The notes below the pieces were generated by a model. The model was not told the DNA's origin and searched no databases. It saw nothing but the letters and a program-made list of their open reading frames with translations. This document shows, piece by piece, positions 1-6,670 of a stretch of DNA of 7,914 bases. A program made the translations under genes and the position numbers. The DNA is from JBDSLU01 sp039916225 (GTDB taxonomy: Bacteria; Acidobacteriota; Vicinamibacteria; Vicinamibacterales; Vicinamibacteraceae), in the NCBI GenBank assembly GCA_039916225.1, contig JBDSLU010000030.1, positions 1 through 7,914 on the forward strand, written 5' to 3'. Every line of letters starts with the position of its first letter. The first letter of the stretch is position 1.

Positions 1-663
1 GCCGGAGCCGCCCGTCGATGCCGTGACGTCGGCGTCCCGGTTGGTGGTGATGGTGGTCGTTGCTTCGCCCAGGGCGTTGGTGACGGCGACCGTCGACGAC
101 AGCGAGCCAGCCGTCGTCGTGAACGACACCGCGACACCGGGCAGACGATTGCCGTCGACGTCGAAGACGATGGCCAGCAGCGTGCTGGTGCCGCCCGACG
201 CCGGCACGTTCGAGGGATTCGCCGACAGGTTGATCGATCCGGCCGCGGCGCCGCCGATGTCGACGGACAGATCGCCGGACGTCACGCCGCCCGAGAAGGC
301 GCGCACGATGGCCCGGCCGGATCGCGTGCCGGCAACGAGGCGCACGGTGACCTTGCCATCACGCGTGCGCGCCTCGCCGGGGTCGAGCTGGCCGATGGTG
401 GTCGTGAAGGTCACGAGCGTGCCGTTCTGCACGAGCGTGCCGCCCGCTTCGATCACGGTGGCAGTAATTTCCGCCGCCCCATTGACCGGGACGATCGTCG
501 TATTACTGAAGAGGGTCACCGTCGAGCCCGTGGGCGCGGTGAGCGGAACCTTGTCGCAGGCCACCGAGGCCAAGGCGCCGAGGAACCCGAGGGCGACGAG
601 CGCCCGCCTCGAGAGAATGGCCGGCTTGGGCCGGCGGAGCAGGAGCAAAGCAGGTGCTATCAT
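1..663 (-). CDS. Bacterial Ig-like (Big-type) domain lipoprotein, partial (3' end missing)
   Basis: The frame runs open from an ATG at 663 down to base 1, giving 221 residues without a stop, so the C-terminus lies outside the window. The N-terminus has a basic stretch (RR at 10-11, K13, RR at 19-20), a hydrophobic core (21-31) and a lipobox A-S-V-A-C ending at Cys36. This predicts a signal-peptidase II lipoprotein. Asp37 follows the Cys; in enterobacteria Asp at +2 holds lipoproteins in the inner membrane, but that rule may not apply here. Residues about 45-135 and 142-221 form two repeats of a Thr/Val/Gly-rich beta-sandwich with the invasin-type pattern 'V-x-F-T-T-x-x-G-x-L ... G-x-(V/A)-x-(V/T)' (around 84-109 and 180-208). 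This is the Big_1/Big_2 class used in cell-envelope and adhesion proteins. The 663 start is preferred because the upstream in-frame ATG (near 699) falls between the -35 and -10 of a good promoter. The specific partner or ligand is unknown. Confidence 0.85.
   Translation of the reverse strand, partial: MIAPALLLLRRPKPAILSRRALVALGFLGALASVACDKVPLTAPTGSTVTLFSNTTIVPVNGAAEITATVIEAGGTLVQNGTLVTFTTTIGQLDPGEARTRDGKVTVRLVAGTRSGRAIVRAFSGGVTSGDLSVDIGGAAAGSINLSANPSNVPASGGTSTLLAIVFDVDGNRLPGVAVSFTTTAGSLSSTVAVTNALGEATTTITTNRDADVTASTGGSG
655..663 (+). promoter_or_regulatory. Possible extended -10 promoter for the pseudopilin gene
   Basis: The plus strand reads TG-C-TATCAT, matching the extended -10 layout TGnTATAAT at all positions but one. 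No convincing -35 sits 16-18 bp upstream, as is common for extended -10 promoters. The predicted start is near 670, about 24 nt ahead of the pseudopilin ATG at 694. The element overlaps the start codon of the divergent lipoprotein gene. Confidence 0.35.
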
Positions 664-682
664 GGCTCTCAAAGCGCTAACG

Positions 683-711
683 AGAATAGCGTCATGCATT
701 TAGAGGGTCAA
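683..711 (-). promoter_or_regulatory. Sigma70-like promoter for the Ig-domain lipoprotein
   Basis: Read on the minus strand, 711-706 is TTGACC (5 of 6 to the -35 consensus) and 688-683 is TATTCT (4 of 6 to TATAAT, with the conserved TA and final T), separated by exactly 17 bp. The predicted transcription start is near 676, giving a leader of about 13 nt before the ATG at 663, with a weak GAGAG just ahead of it. The -35 box lies inside the first codons of the divergent pseudopilin gene. The hexamers and spacing are seen directly; activity is inferred. Confidence 0.6.
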
Positions 712-1485
712 TACGAACGGCGTTCGCGACCCGACGCTGGGTATGCCATGGCCGTGCTGCTGGCCGGCCTGGCGATCATGGCCGTCGTCTGGACGCTGGT
801 GGTTCCGGTCTGGAAACAGGCCGTCCAGCGCGAGAAGGAAGCCGAGCTGATCTTCCGCGCCGGGCAGTACGCCCGAGCCGTCGCGTTGTACCAGCGGAAG
901 TACGCCAACGCGTTCCCCCCCAGCGTCGAGGTGCTCCTGCGCGAGAAGTTCCTGCGCAAGAAGTACAAGGATCCGATCACCAACGGCGACTTCCGGTTCT
1001 TGTCGCCGCTCGAACTGCAGGCCCTGCCGGCACTCAACACCACGACCCGACCCGGGCTCCCGGGGACGTCGCCGCCGGCCACGGGCGCCGGCGCCGGCAG
1101 CTTCGGCAGCCCCCCCGGCGGAAGCCGCTTCGGGAACAACCCCGGCAGTGCGACCGGCGGTCCGGGCAGCGCCAGCGGCCCCGGTGGCGGCACTGGGGGC
1201 AGCTTCGGGCCGGGTGCGCTCGGTCCGAACGGACCGGCAGCGGGTCCCTCGGCAGGCATCGCGGCGGTGGTGAGCCGAAGCTCGGCGGCATCCATCAAGG
1301 TCTTCAAGAATCGGCGGCAGTACAACCAGTGGGTGGTGACCGTCCAGGACGTCATGCCCCGGAGCGCCGCCGGCACGCCACAGCCCGGTCAACAGCAGCA
1401 GCCCGGACAGACGGCGCCGTTCGGCGCGCCGGGCGCGTCGCCCGGGGCATCGAGTCCCGGGATGCCGTCCCGTCCGCTGCCGTGA
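694..1485 (+). CDS. Type II secretion/type IV pilus-like pseudopilin with Gly/Pro-rich insert
   Basis: The gene encodes 263 residues. A short basic leader (residues 1-15, RRSR at 9-12) precedes Gly16-Tyr17, the expected prepilin-peptidase site, followed by a hydrophobic helix (about 17-39). An amphipathic, charged helix comes next (K41 to about 70, with REKEAELIFR), then the segment KKYKDPIT-x-G-D-F (89-100), which is typical of GspG-like major pseudopilins. Unlike classical prepilins, position +5 after the Gly is Val rather than Glu. Residues about 110-188 are a low-complexity Gly/Pro/Ser/Ala linker. A second ordered stretch at 190-220 carries V-V-S-R-S ... K-V-F-K-N-R-x-x-Y-N-Q-W, and a Pro/Gln/Gly-rich tail closes the protein. 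Related acidobacterial proteins share this layout from memory. It likely sits in the inner membrane as a structural or accessory subunit of a secretion or pilus machine. The 694 ATG has only a weak GAGA-type ribosome site; M19 is an internal alternative but would remove the leader. Confidence 0.8.
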   Translation: MHLEGQYERRSRPDAGYAMAVLLAGLAIMAVVWTLVVPVWKQAVQREKEAELIFRAGQYARAVALYQRKYANAFPPSVEVLLREKFLRKKYKDPITNGDFRFLSPLELQALPALNTTTRPGLPGTSPPATGAGAGSFGSPPGGSRFGNNPGSATGGPGSASGPGGGTGGSFGPGALGPNGPAAGPSAGIAAVVSRSSAASIKVFKNRRQYNQWVVTVQDVMPRSAAGTPQPGQQQQPGQTAPFGAPGASPGASSPGMPSRPLP

Positions 1486-1523
1486 ACGGCCCGGTGCCGC
1501 ACCAGCGACTGTTGGTTGGACGC

Positions 1524-1548
1524 CCCGACGGCGATGCCGGCCGTCGGG
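1524..1548. terminator. Hairpin between convergent genes, possible bidirectional terminator
   Basis: CCCGACGGC (1524-1532) and GCCGTCGGG (1540-1548) form a perfect 9-bp, GC-rich stem with a 7-nt loop. It lies 38 bp after the pseudopilin stop and directly abuts the stop codon of the MFS gene coming from the other side. Neither strand has a T-run after the stem, so it is not a canonical intrinsic terminator. It could still pause polymerase or protect 3' ends. Confidence 0.45.
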
Positions 1549-2751
1549 TCAATGCGCCGGCGCTCGACGAGCGAGGCGCCGCGTGCACTCCCAGACGGCG
1601 ATCATCGCCATCGTCACGACCAGCGTGAGCAGCGCGCTCTCGCGGCTCGGGCGATGGGCCAGCACCAGGCCGTGTATCCACGGCAGCAGCGCACCACCGG
1701 TCGCCGCCAGGATGCCCATCTGGCTGGTGGCCAGGCCGGCGGCGTGCGGGAAGCGGCTGGTGAGCACCGCGACGCCGGTGGGGTAGATCGGTCCATAGCC
1801 GAAGCCGAGCACCGCGAAAGCGGTGACGCTGGCCGCCGCGGAACCATGGCCGGTCCACAACAGCGCGGCCCCGGCGCAGGCGATCCACACCGACGCCGTC
1901 AGGAGATGTTCGGCGTGGAGGCGCATGCCGGCCACCACCGCGCTGATTCGTCCGAGCGTCAACATCGCCCAGAACAGCGACGTCCCAGCGGCGGCGCGGG
2001 CCGCGTTCATGCCGGCCGACTGCTGCAGGTAGACGGTGCTCCAGAAGCCCGCCGCCATTTCGCTGCCCACGTAGAGCAGCAGCAGCACGCCGCACGCGAA
2101 CAGCATCCCGTCGCGGAAGAGCGAGGGCGTCGGTCCCGCCGTTGCGTCCGTGGCGCCGCGCGATGTCGGCGCTGCCAGTCGATCCGGCAGCGTCATCGCC
2201 GCCGCCACCGCGACGATGGAGAGGAGGCCGGACCCGAGCCAGAGCGCCGGCAGCGACGCGCCGGTGCGCTCGAGCAGGACGCTGACGATCAGCGGGCCGA
2301 CCACCGCGCCGAGGCCGAAGAACATGTTGACGAGGTTGACCGACGAGGCGCGCCGGGCCGGCATCAGCTCGGATGCCATCACGTTGCCCGACAGCGAGAA
2401 CGCCCCGTAGCCGAGGCCGTAGACGACGCCGACGGCCAGCGTCAGCGCCAGCGACGTCGACAAGGCGATCGCCGTGCCCGTGCCGGCGAGCAGCAGCAGG
2501 CCAGCCGTCAGCACGAGCCGCCGCCCGAAGCGATCGCTGCCCCAGCCGGCCACGAACTGGGCCGCGAAGGACCCAATGAACATCACCATGGTGAGGCGGC
2601 CGATCGCGGCCAGGCTCGCGCCGGTGCGCGCCGAGAGCGCCGGCAGCACCGGGCCGATCGCGGCCATGAGGAATCCGGCGGAGAAGAAGACCGCGCACAG
2701 CATGGCCAGCGCGCGGCCCGGGTGAGGCGCCGGGTCGTCGGACGCGCTCAT
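1549..2751 (-). CDS. MFS transporter, likely sugar-type, 12 membrane segments
   Basis: The 400-residue protein shows 12 hydrophobic segments in two groups of six, divided by a hydrophilic loop near residues 190-212. Between segments 2 and 3 is the major facilitator motif A, G-W-G-S-D-R-F-G-R-R (about 69-78). The segment-4/5 region and segment 5 (F-G-L-G-A-V-V-G-P-L) are also typical. In the second half, segment 7 contains Y-V-G-S-E and segment 10 contains G-Y-G-P-I-Y-P. Both resemble the fucose/glucose (FHS, MFSD4-like) branch of MFS sugar carriers; that subfamily call is by eye. Its ATG overlaps the stop codon of the upstream serine hydrolase by four bases (ATGA, 2748-2751), implying translational coupling; there is no clear Shine-Dalgarno. 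It is the last gene of the operon. The substrate is unknown: context suggests a sugar, amino sugar or muropeptide, and export cannot be excluded. Confidence 0.87.
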   Translation of the reverse strand: MSASDDPAPHPGRALAMLCAVFFSAGFLMAAIGPVLPALSARTGASLAAIGRLTMVMFIGSFAAQFVAGWGSDRFGRRLVLTAGLLLLAGTGTAIALSTSLALTLAVGVVYGLGYGAFSLSGNVMASELMPARRASSVNLVNMFFGLGAVVGPLIVSVLLERTGASLPALWLGSGLLSIVAVAAAMTLPDRLAAPTSRGATDATAGPTPSLFRDGMLFACGVLLLLYVGSEMAAGFWSTVYLQQSAGMNAARAAAGTSLFWAMLTLGRISAVVAGMRLHAEHLLTASVWIACAGAALLWTGHGSAAASVTAFAVLGFGYGPIYPTGVAVLTSRFPHAAGLATSQMGILAATGGALLPWIHGLVLAHRPSRESALLTLVVTMAMIAVWECTRRLARRAPAH

Positions 2752-3824
2752 GCGGGGCCGAACACGGCGTCGTGGACGCCCTGCCGCAGCGCGCGGATCG
2801 CGTCACCGGTCGCGCCGCCGGCGACGCGATTGGTGAGCAGCACGACGTAGGCGTCGCGCGCGTCGTCGATCCACAGCGACGTGCCGGTGAAGCCAGTGTG
2901 CCCGATCGCGGTCGGGCTCATGAACCGGCCGCACGACGACGTCGGCTTCATCGTGTCCCAGCCGAGCGCGCGCGTCGTGCCCGCCACGTCGTCCCGACGC
3001 GTGGCAAAACGGCGGACGGCGTCGGCACCAGCGAGGCCGTCGACCGCGCCTCCGCGCAGCGCGCGCAGCACCGCACGCCCGACGTCGCCGACGGCCCCGG
3101 CGGTGCCGAACAGGCCGGCATGCGCGGCGACGCCGTCCATCGCCCAGGCGTTCGCGTCGTGCACTTCGCCGACCAGCTCGCGCTGTCGGCATGCGTCCCA
3201 CCCCGTCGACGCAATCCGCGGACGCCAGGACGCCGGCGGTCGGTAGGCAAGTGGGGCATCGGTGAGCGCGCGCAGCATCGGCGCGACCTGGGCGACCAGC
3301 CCGGCGTCGCCGATGCGCTCGAGCAGCACGCCGAGCAGGATGAAGCCGAGGTCGCTGTAGAGCGCGGCGGTGCGCGGCGGCGCGTCGAGCGGCAGGCGGC
3401 AGATGGCGTCGGCGAAGGCCAGCGCCCCGCGCCGCCCCTCGTAGAGGCAGCGGTGCGCCGCCAGGCCGGAGGCATGCGCCAGCAGGTCGGCGATCGTCGT
3501 CTCGTCGCGCCCCGGGCCGTACCACGCCGGCCACCAGCGCTCGACGCGATCCGCGGTGGTGCAGCGCGCGGCCGCCTCGAGCCGCATGACGAGCAACGTG
3601 GTCGCCAGTACCTTGGTCAGCGAGGCGAGATCGAAGATCGTGTCGCCGTCGGCAGACGCCGCGTCGGCGGCCGCCGACAGGCGACCCACCGCCACGCGTC
3701 CGCGCACGCCGGCCGTGTCGCCGATCTCCAGGACGGCGCAGGTTGCCGTTCCCGCCGCGACGGCAGCGCGGACCACCGTGTCGGCGACGGCGACGCGAGC
3801 GTCGAGGGCGGAAGACGAGGACAT
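2748..3824 (-). CDS. Class C beta-lactamase-family serine hydrolase, possible cell-wall amidase
   Basis: The 358-residue protein has the Beta-lactamase (PF00144) fold motifs in order. These are the nucleophile S68-L-T-K71 (SxxK), the L-L-A-H-A-S-G-L block (114-121), the second catalytic motif Y156-S-D158 (Asp where class C beta-lactamases have Asn), and H309-T-G311, the KTG-box equivalent. Length is normal for the family. No signal peptide is evident, so it is probably cytoplasmic, unlike true beta-lactamases. This family includes peptidases, esterases and Bacillus AmiE/YbbE, an N-acetylmuramoyl-L-alanine amidase of muropeptide rescue. Given the neighbouring glycosidase, transporters and amino-sugar kinase, an AmiE-like role on imported muropeptides is a reasonable guess, not a demonstrated one. 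It starts 13 bp after the symporter gene without a recognisable Shine-Dalgarno, and ends in a 4-bp overlap with the MFS gene. Antibiotic resistance is a less likely role. Confidence 0.85.
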   Translation of the reverse strand: MSSSSALDARVAVADTVVRAAVAAGTATCAVLEIGDTAGVRGRVAVGRLSAAADAASADGDTIFDLASLTKVLATTLLVMRLEAAARCTTADRVERWWPAWYGPGRDETTIADLLAHASGLAAHRCLYEGRRGALAFADAICRLPLDAPPRTAALYSDLGFILLGVLLERIGDAGLVAQVAPMLRALTDAPLAYRPPASWRPRIASTGWDACRQRELVGEVHDANAWAMDGVAAHAGLFGTAGAVGDVGRAVLRALRGGAVDGLAGADAVRRFATRRDDVAGTTRALGWDTMKPTSSCGRFMSPTAIGHTGFTGTSLWIDDARDAYVVLLTNRVAGGATGDAIRALRQGVHDAVFGPA

Positions 3825-3837
3825 CGGAGCTGTGCGA

Positions 3838-5289
3838 TCAGGCCGGCGCTTCGGCCGGAACCGGTGGGCGCGAGGGCGGCACGAACGGGGCGACGATCAA
3901 GGCGACGCTGACCGTGACCGTGGCCCCGATCATCGCGTGCCACGTCCAGGCGATCGGGGTGCCGAGCCAGACCGCGAGCACCGTGGCGATGCCGGTGAGC
4001 ATGCCCGCGAAAACCGCGTTGCCGCTGACCGATGGCCGGAGCGTCCCGATCAGGAACGCGCCGAGCACGGCGCCAGACGACAGGCCGAGCACGGTGAGGC
4101 CGGCATCGAGGACGCCCTGCCGCATGTACTGCGCGCCGAGTGCGATGATCACCTGCACCAGCCCCCACACGACGGTGGCCACGTGCGAGACGCGCAGCAG
4201 GTGCGAGTCGGGGGCGTCGGGGCGCACGTAGGGCTTGTAGAAGTCGTTGACCGTGGTCGCGGCCAGGGCATTGGTCGAGGGCGACAGGGCGGCAGCGACG
4301 ATCGCCGCGATGATCAAGCCGGCCAGCCCGGGACCGAGGTTGTGCAGGACGTAGACCGAGACGATCTTGTCGGCGCGATCGACCGGCACCGGCAGCGGCG
4401 TCTGCTGGTAGAAGACCCACAGCATGATGCCGATCAGCAGGAACAGCGCGAACTGGGCGAACACGACGAGGCCGCTGGCGAAGACGCCCCAGGCTGCGGC
4501 CGAGCGTGACCGCGCCGCGAGCAGGCGCTGCACGAAGAACTGATCCGTGCCCTGCACGGCCAGCGTCAGGATCATGCCGCCGATCAGCCCCGACCAGAGC
4601 GTGTAGATCTTGTTCGGGTTCCAGGTGGCGTCGATCACCGTGAACTTGCCGGCCGCCATGCCCGCGTCGACGACGGCGTGCCAACCGCCGTTGATGTGGG
4701 CGAGCAGCGACCCGACCAGCACCGCGGCGCCGAGCACGTAGACGAAGAGCTGAATCACGTCGGTCCAGATCACCGCGGTGGCGCCGCCGCGCAGCGTGTA
4801 GACGATCATCGCGACGCCGAGGACGACGATCAGCACGGTCACCGGGACACCGGTCACGACGGCGATGACCAGCGCGGTCGCGTAGAGGCGGATGCCGTCG
4901 GCGAGCGATCGCGTGACGATGAAGAGACCGGCGCTCAGGTTCTTGACCGCCGGGCCGAACCGCTGGCGCAGCAGGTCGTACGACGTCATCAGGTCGCCGG
5001 CGAAATACGCCGGCACCAGCAGGATGCCGACCAGGGCCCGGCCGAGAATGAACCCGGCGGCGAGCTGCAGGAAGCCCATGTCACCGGCGTAGGCGGCGGC
5101 CGGGACGCCGATGAACGACAGCGTGCTCGTCTCGGTGGCGACCGTGGTGCAGCAGATCGCCCAGCCGGGCACCGAGCGCCCGGTCAGGAAGTAGTCCGCG
5201 GTGGTGCGATGGAACCGGCCGAGCCAGGAGCCGAAGGCGGTGATGCCGGCGAGGTAGACGCCGACGACGATGTAATCGAGGACGGTCAT
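3838..5289 (-). CDS. Sodium:solute symporter (SSS family)
   Basis: The 483-residue membrane protein has about 13 hydrophobic segments, the usual number for SSS carriers, and starts directly with segment 1 (no signal peptide). Family marks include the Y-F-L-T-G-R-S-V-P-G-W run before segment 2 and the segment-2 stretch T-x-V-A-T-E-T-S-T-L-S-F-I-G. Others are W-T-D-V-I-Q in segment 6, Q246-G-T-D249-Q, and L335-S-P-S-T-N340 in segment 9 with N348-D-F-Y351 after it. The segment-9 Ser/Thr cluster is where SSS transporters such as vSGLT and SiaT bind sodium. The protein should couple sodium entry to uptake of a sugar, amino sugar or related solute; the sequence alone does not settle which. The ATG overlaps the stop of the upstream GHL10 gene by four bases (ATGA, 5286-5289), with a GCGGA six bases upstream as a weak ribosome site. 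Uptake of the product released by the GHL10 enzyme is the natural inference. Confidence 0.92.
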   Translation of the reverse strand: MTVLDYIVVGVYLAGITAFGSWLGRFHRTTADYFLTGRSVPGWAICCTTVATETSTLSFIGVPAAAYAGDMGFLQLAAGFILGRALVGILLVPAYFAGDLMTSYDLLRQRFGPAVKNLSAGLFIVTRSLADGIRLYATALVIAVVTGVPVTVLIVVLGVAMIVYTLRGGATAVIWTDVIQLFVYVLGAAVLVGSLLAHINGGWHAVVDAGMAAGKFTVIDATWNPNKIYTLWSGLIGGMILTLAVQGTDQFFVQRLLAARSRSAAAWGVFASGLVVFAQFALFLLIGIMLWVFYQQTPLPVPVDRADKIVSVYVLHNLGPGLAGLIIAAIVAAALSPSTNALAATTVNDFYKPYVRPDAPDSHLLRVSHVATVVWGLVQVIIALGAQYMRQGVLDAGLTVLGLSSGAVLGAFLIGTLRPSVSGNAVFAGMLTGIATVLAVWLGTPIAWTWHAMIGATVTVSVALIVAPFVPPSRPPVPAEAPA

Positions 5290-6641
5290 CGAGCGTCCGC
5301 CAGCGGCCGAGCGTCGGGGCGCGTGCGGTCAGCGGACGCCCGGGTCGGCGCGAAGGCGACGCGGCCGATGGCGCCGAGCGGGTCCCGGGCCGGCGATTCG
5401 ACCAGGCTGTCGTAGCTGAAGAGCACCACACCGGCGGCGCCGGCGCTGCGGGCGGCGGCGATGTGGTCGATGGTCTGCGCCGGCGTCAGCCGGTAAGCGC
5501 CGATGCCGGCCCACACGGCGCGCGGCGCCGCCGCCTGCCGGGCCGCGGCGACCTGACGATTGAAGGTCGCGAGTGACGTCGTGTAGGCCATCGGGCAAAA
5601 GGCGTCGATCAAGCCGCGGCGGGCCCAGTCCGGCCAGTCCTGCATCTTGTGCTCGAAGGCCTCGCGGGCGTCGGGAATCACGGCGGCCGTCACCAGCGCG
5701 TCCGGTCGCGACCGGTGCACGGCGCCGCGAATCCGCGCCACGAGATCGGCCAGACGCATGCGACGGAAGGCGGCCCAGCGATCGGGGTAGGCGTCGGCGT
5801 AGGCGAGCGGATCGCGCCGCAGCTGATCGTCGAGGCGCTGCCGGTCGGACGGCGACAACTCGCGCTGCAGCGAATCGCGGAAGGCGAGCAAGGCGCCCTG
5901 GCTGTGGTCGAACAGGTTGGAGGGGTAGCGGATGTAATCGAGATGGACGCCGGAGACGGGGTAGCGCGTGACGATGTCGCTGACGACGCGCTCGACGTAC
6001 TGCGCCGCCTCGGGTGTCACCGGCGATGCGTAGAGCCCTTCGACGCCGGCGGCGTTGCGCTTGGTCCATTCGACGAGCCGCGCCACGTAGCGCGGATCGC
6101 GCGGCCCGAGCCGGGCCAGGTCGGCGGCAATCGGCCGCGGCACCATCAGCCATTCGGGATGGGCCCGGACGACGTGGTTCCGGCTGGTCGGCATCATCGC
6201 CGTGCTCGCCACCAGGTTGGTGTTGAACCAGACGTGCACGCGCAGGCCGTGCTTGCCGGCGGCGGTGATCGCGTAGGCGAGCGGGTCGAACGTGCCGGCG
6301 ACGCCGGCGCCGCGCGGTTCGATGGTGCTGTCGTAAAAGGCGTCGCCGCGGCCCCGCACCTGCAGCAGCAGCGTGTTGAAGCCGCTGCGGGCCGCGGAGG
6401 CGACCAGGCGATCGATAAGCGCGGGCTGGGTCAGCGAGCCACGCAGGACCCACAGCGCGCGGATTTCCTGGCTGCGGGCCGGGGGAGGCGCGGGTGACGG
6501 CGGGCCCGAACTGTCGACGCGCGGCGCGGACACGGCCGGCGCGGTAGCGGCCGGCGCGCTGCCGAGCATGGCGACGCCGAGCATGGCGACGGCGAGCATG
6601 GCGGCCATGCCGGCCTGTCGGGTTCGCGTCCAGACACGCAT
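5286..6641 (-). CDS. GHL10-family secreted glycoside hydrolase (DUF187/DigH-like)
   Basis: The 451-residue protein starts with basic residues (R2, R6, R8) and a hydrophobic Met/Ala/Leu core, with likely signal-peptidase I cleavage near residue 39. A Pro/Ser-rich spacer (40-57) leads into the GHL10 barrel. The domain begins at E59-I-R-A-L-W-V and includes F88-N-T-L-L-L-Q-V-R96-G-R-G-D100-A-F-Y, H136-V-W-F-N140, and G-V-H-L-D235-Y-I-R-Y-P240. It closes with D346-A-F-C-P-M-A-Y353. D235 and D346 are plausible catalytic or substrate-binding acids, assigned by motif position only. The family includes E. coli DigH (YddW), which cleaves peptidoglycan glycan strands lacking stem peptides; other members are uncharacterised. 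It should act in the periplasm or at the outer membrane. It is first in the operon. The 6641 ATG has only a weak GGA two bases upstream. The hydrophobic core is encoded by a 15-bp tandem repeat. Confidence 0.88.
   Translation of the reverse strand: MRVWTRTRQAGMAAMLAVAMLGVAMLGSAPAATAPAVSAPRVDSSGPPSPAPPPARSQEIRALWVLRGSLTQPALIDRLVASAARSGFNTLLLQVRGRGDAFYDSTIEPRGAGVAGTFDPLAYAITAAGKHGLRVHVWFNTNLVASTAMMPTSRNHVVRAHPEWLMVPRPIAADLARLGPRDPRYVARLVEWTKRNAAGVEGLYASPVTPEAAQYVERVVSDIVTRYPVSGVHLDYIRYPSNLFDHSQGALLAFRDSLQRELSPSDRQRLDDQLRRDPLAYADAYPDRWAAFRRMRLADLVARIRGAVHRSRPDALVTAAVIPDAREAFEHKMQDWPDWARRGLIDAFCPMAYTTSLATFNRQVAAARQAAAPRAVWAGIGAYRLTPAQTIDHIAAARSAGAAGVVLFSYDSLVESPARDPLGAIGRVAFAPTRASADRTRPDARPLADAR
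6564..6608. repeat. 15-bp tandem repeat inside the GHL10 signal peptide
   Basis: Three adjacent 15-bp units begin GAGCATGGCG on the plus strand: 6564-6578, 6579-6593 (one mismatch to the first) and 6594-6608 (diverged in its last bases). On the coding strand they give Met-Leu-x-x-Ala pentapeptides forming the hydrophobic core of the signal peptide. The unit is a multiple of three, so copy-number change would alter core length without a frameshift. Confidence 0.75.
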
Positions 6642-6648
6642 CGTCCGG

Positions 6649-6658
6649 ATTGTATAGT
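6649..6658. promoter_or_regulatory. Possible shared bidirectional -10 for the GHL10 operon and the kinase
   Basis: This is the only AT-rich patch in the 29-bp gap between divergent start codons. Plus strand 6653-6658 is TATAGT (5 of 6 to the -10 consensus) pointing to the kinase. Minus strand 6654-6649 is TACAAT (5 of 6) pointing to the GHL10 gene. No good -35 is visible for either direction. Predicted starts (near 6665 and 6642) would give very short or absent leaders, which fits the lack of Shine-Dalgarno sequences at both genes. Confidence 0.4.
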
Positions 6659-6670
6659 AGCGCCCGACTC

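Noticed and set aside
23..703. 226-codon plus-strand open frame
   Set aside because: It is antisense to the Ig-domain lipoprotein, whose frame has a lipobox and domain repeats. The plus-strand translation has no recognisable domain.
700..1392. Two long minus-strand frames opposite the pseudopilin
   Set aside because: High-GC shadows, rich in Arg/Ala/Pro with no domain pattern. The plus-strand frame carries clear pseudopilin features.
1352..2806. 484-codon minus-strand frame overlapping the MFS gene
   Set aside because: Arg/Gly-rich translation of the wrong frame. The MFS frame shows 12 membrane segments and motif A.
1516..2850. 444-codon plus-strand frame
   Set aside because: His/Arg/Gln/Glu-rich translation typical of antisense reading of a high-GC membrane protein gene.
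2748..3824. Antibiotic-resistance beta-lactamase
   Set aside because: No signal peptide, Asp instead of Asn in the YxN motif, and a sugar-transport operon context argue for another substrate.
2772..4509. Plus-strand frames of 379 and 317 codons opposite the hydrolase and symporter
   Set aside because: Antisense shadows with low-complexity charged composition. The minus-strand genes are well supported by motifs and operon spacing.
6650..6670. TTG start extending the kinase by seven residues
   Set aside because: It coincides with the likely -10 element and lacks a ribosome site; the ATG at 6671 gives the usual short lead to the phosphate-1 loop.
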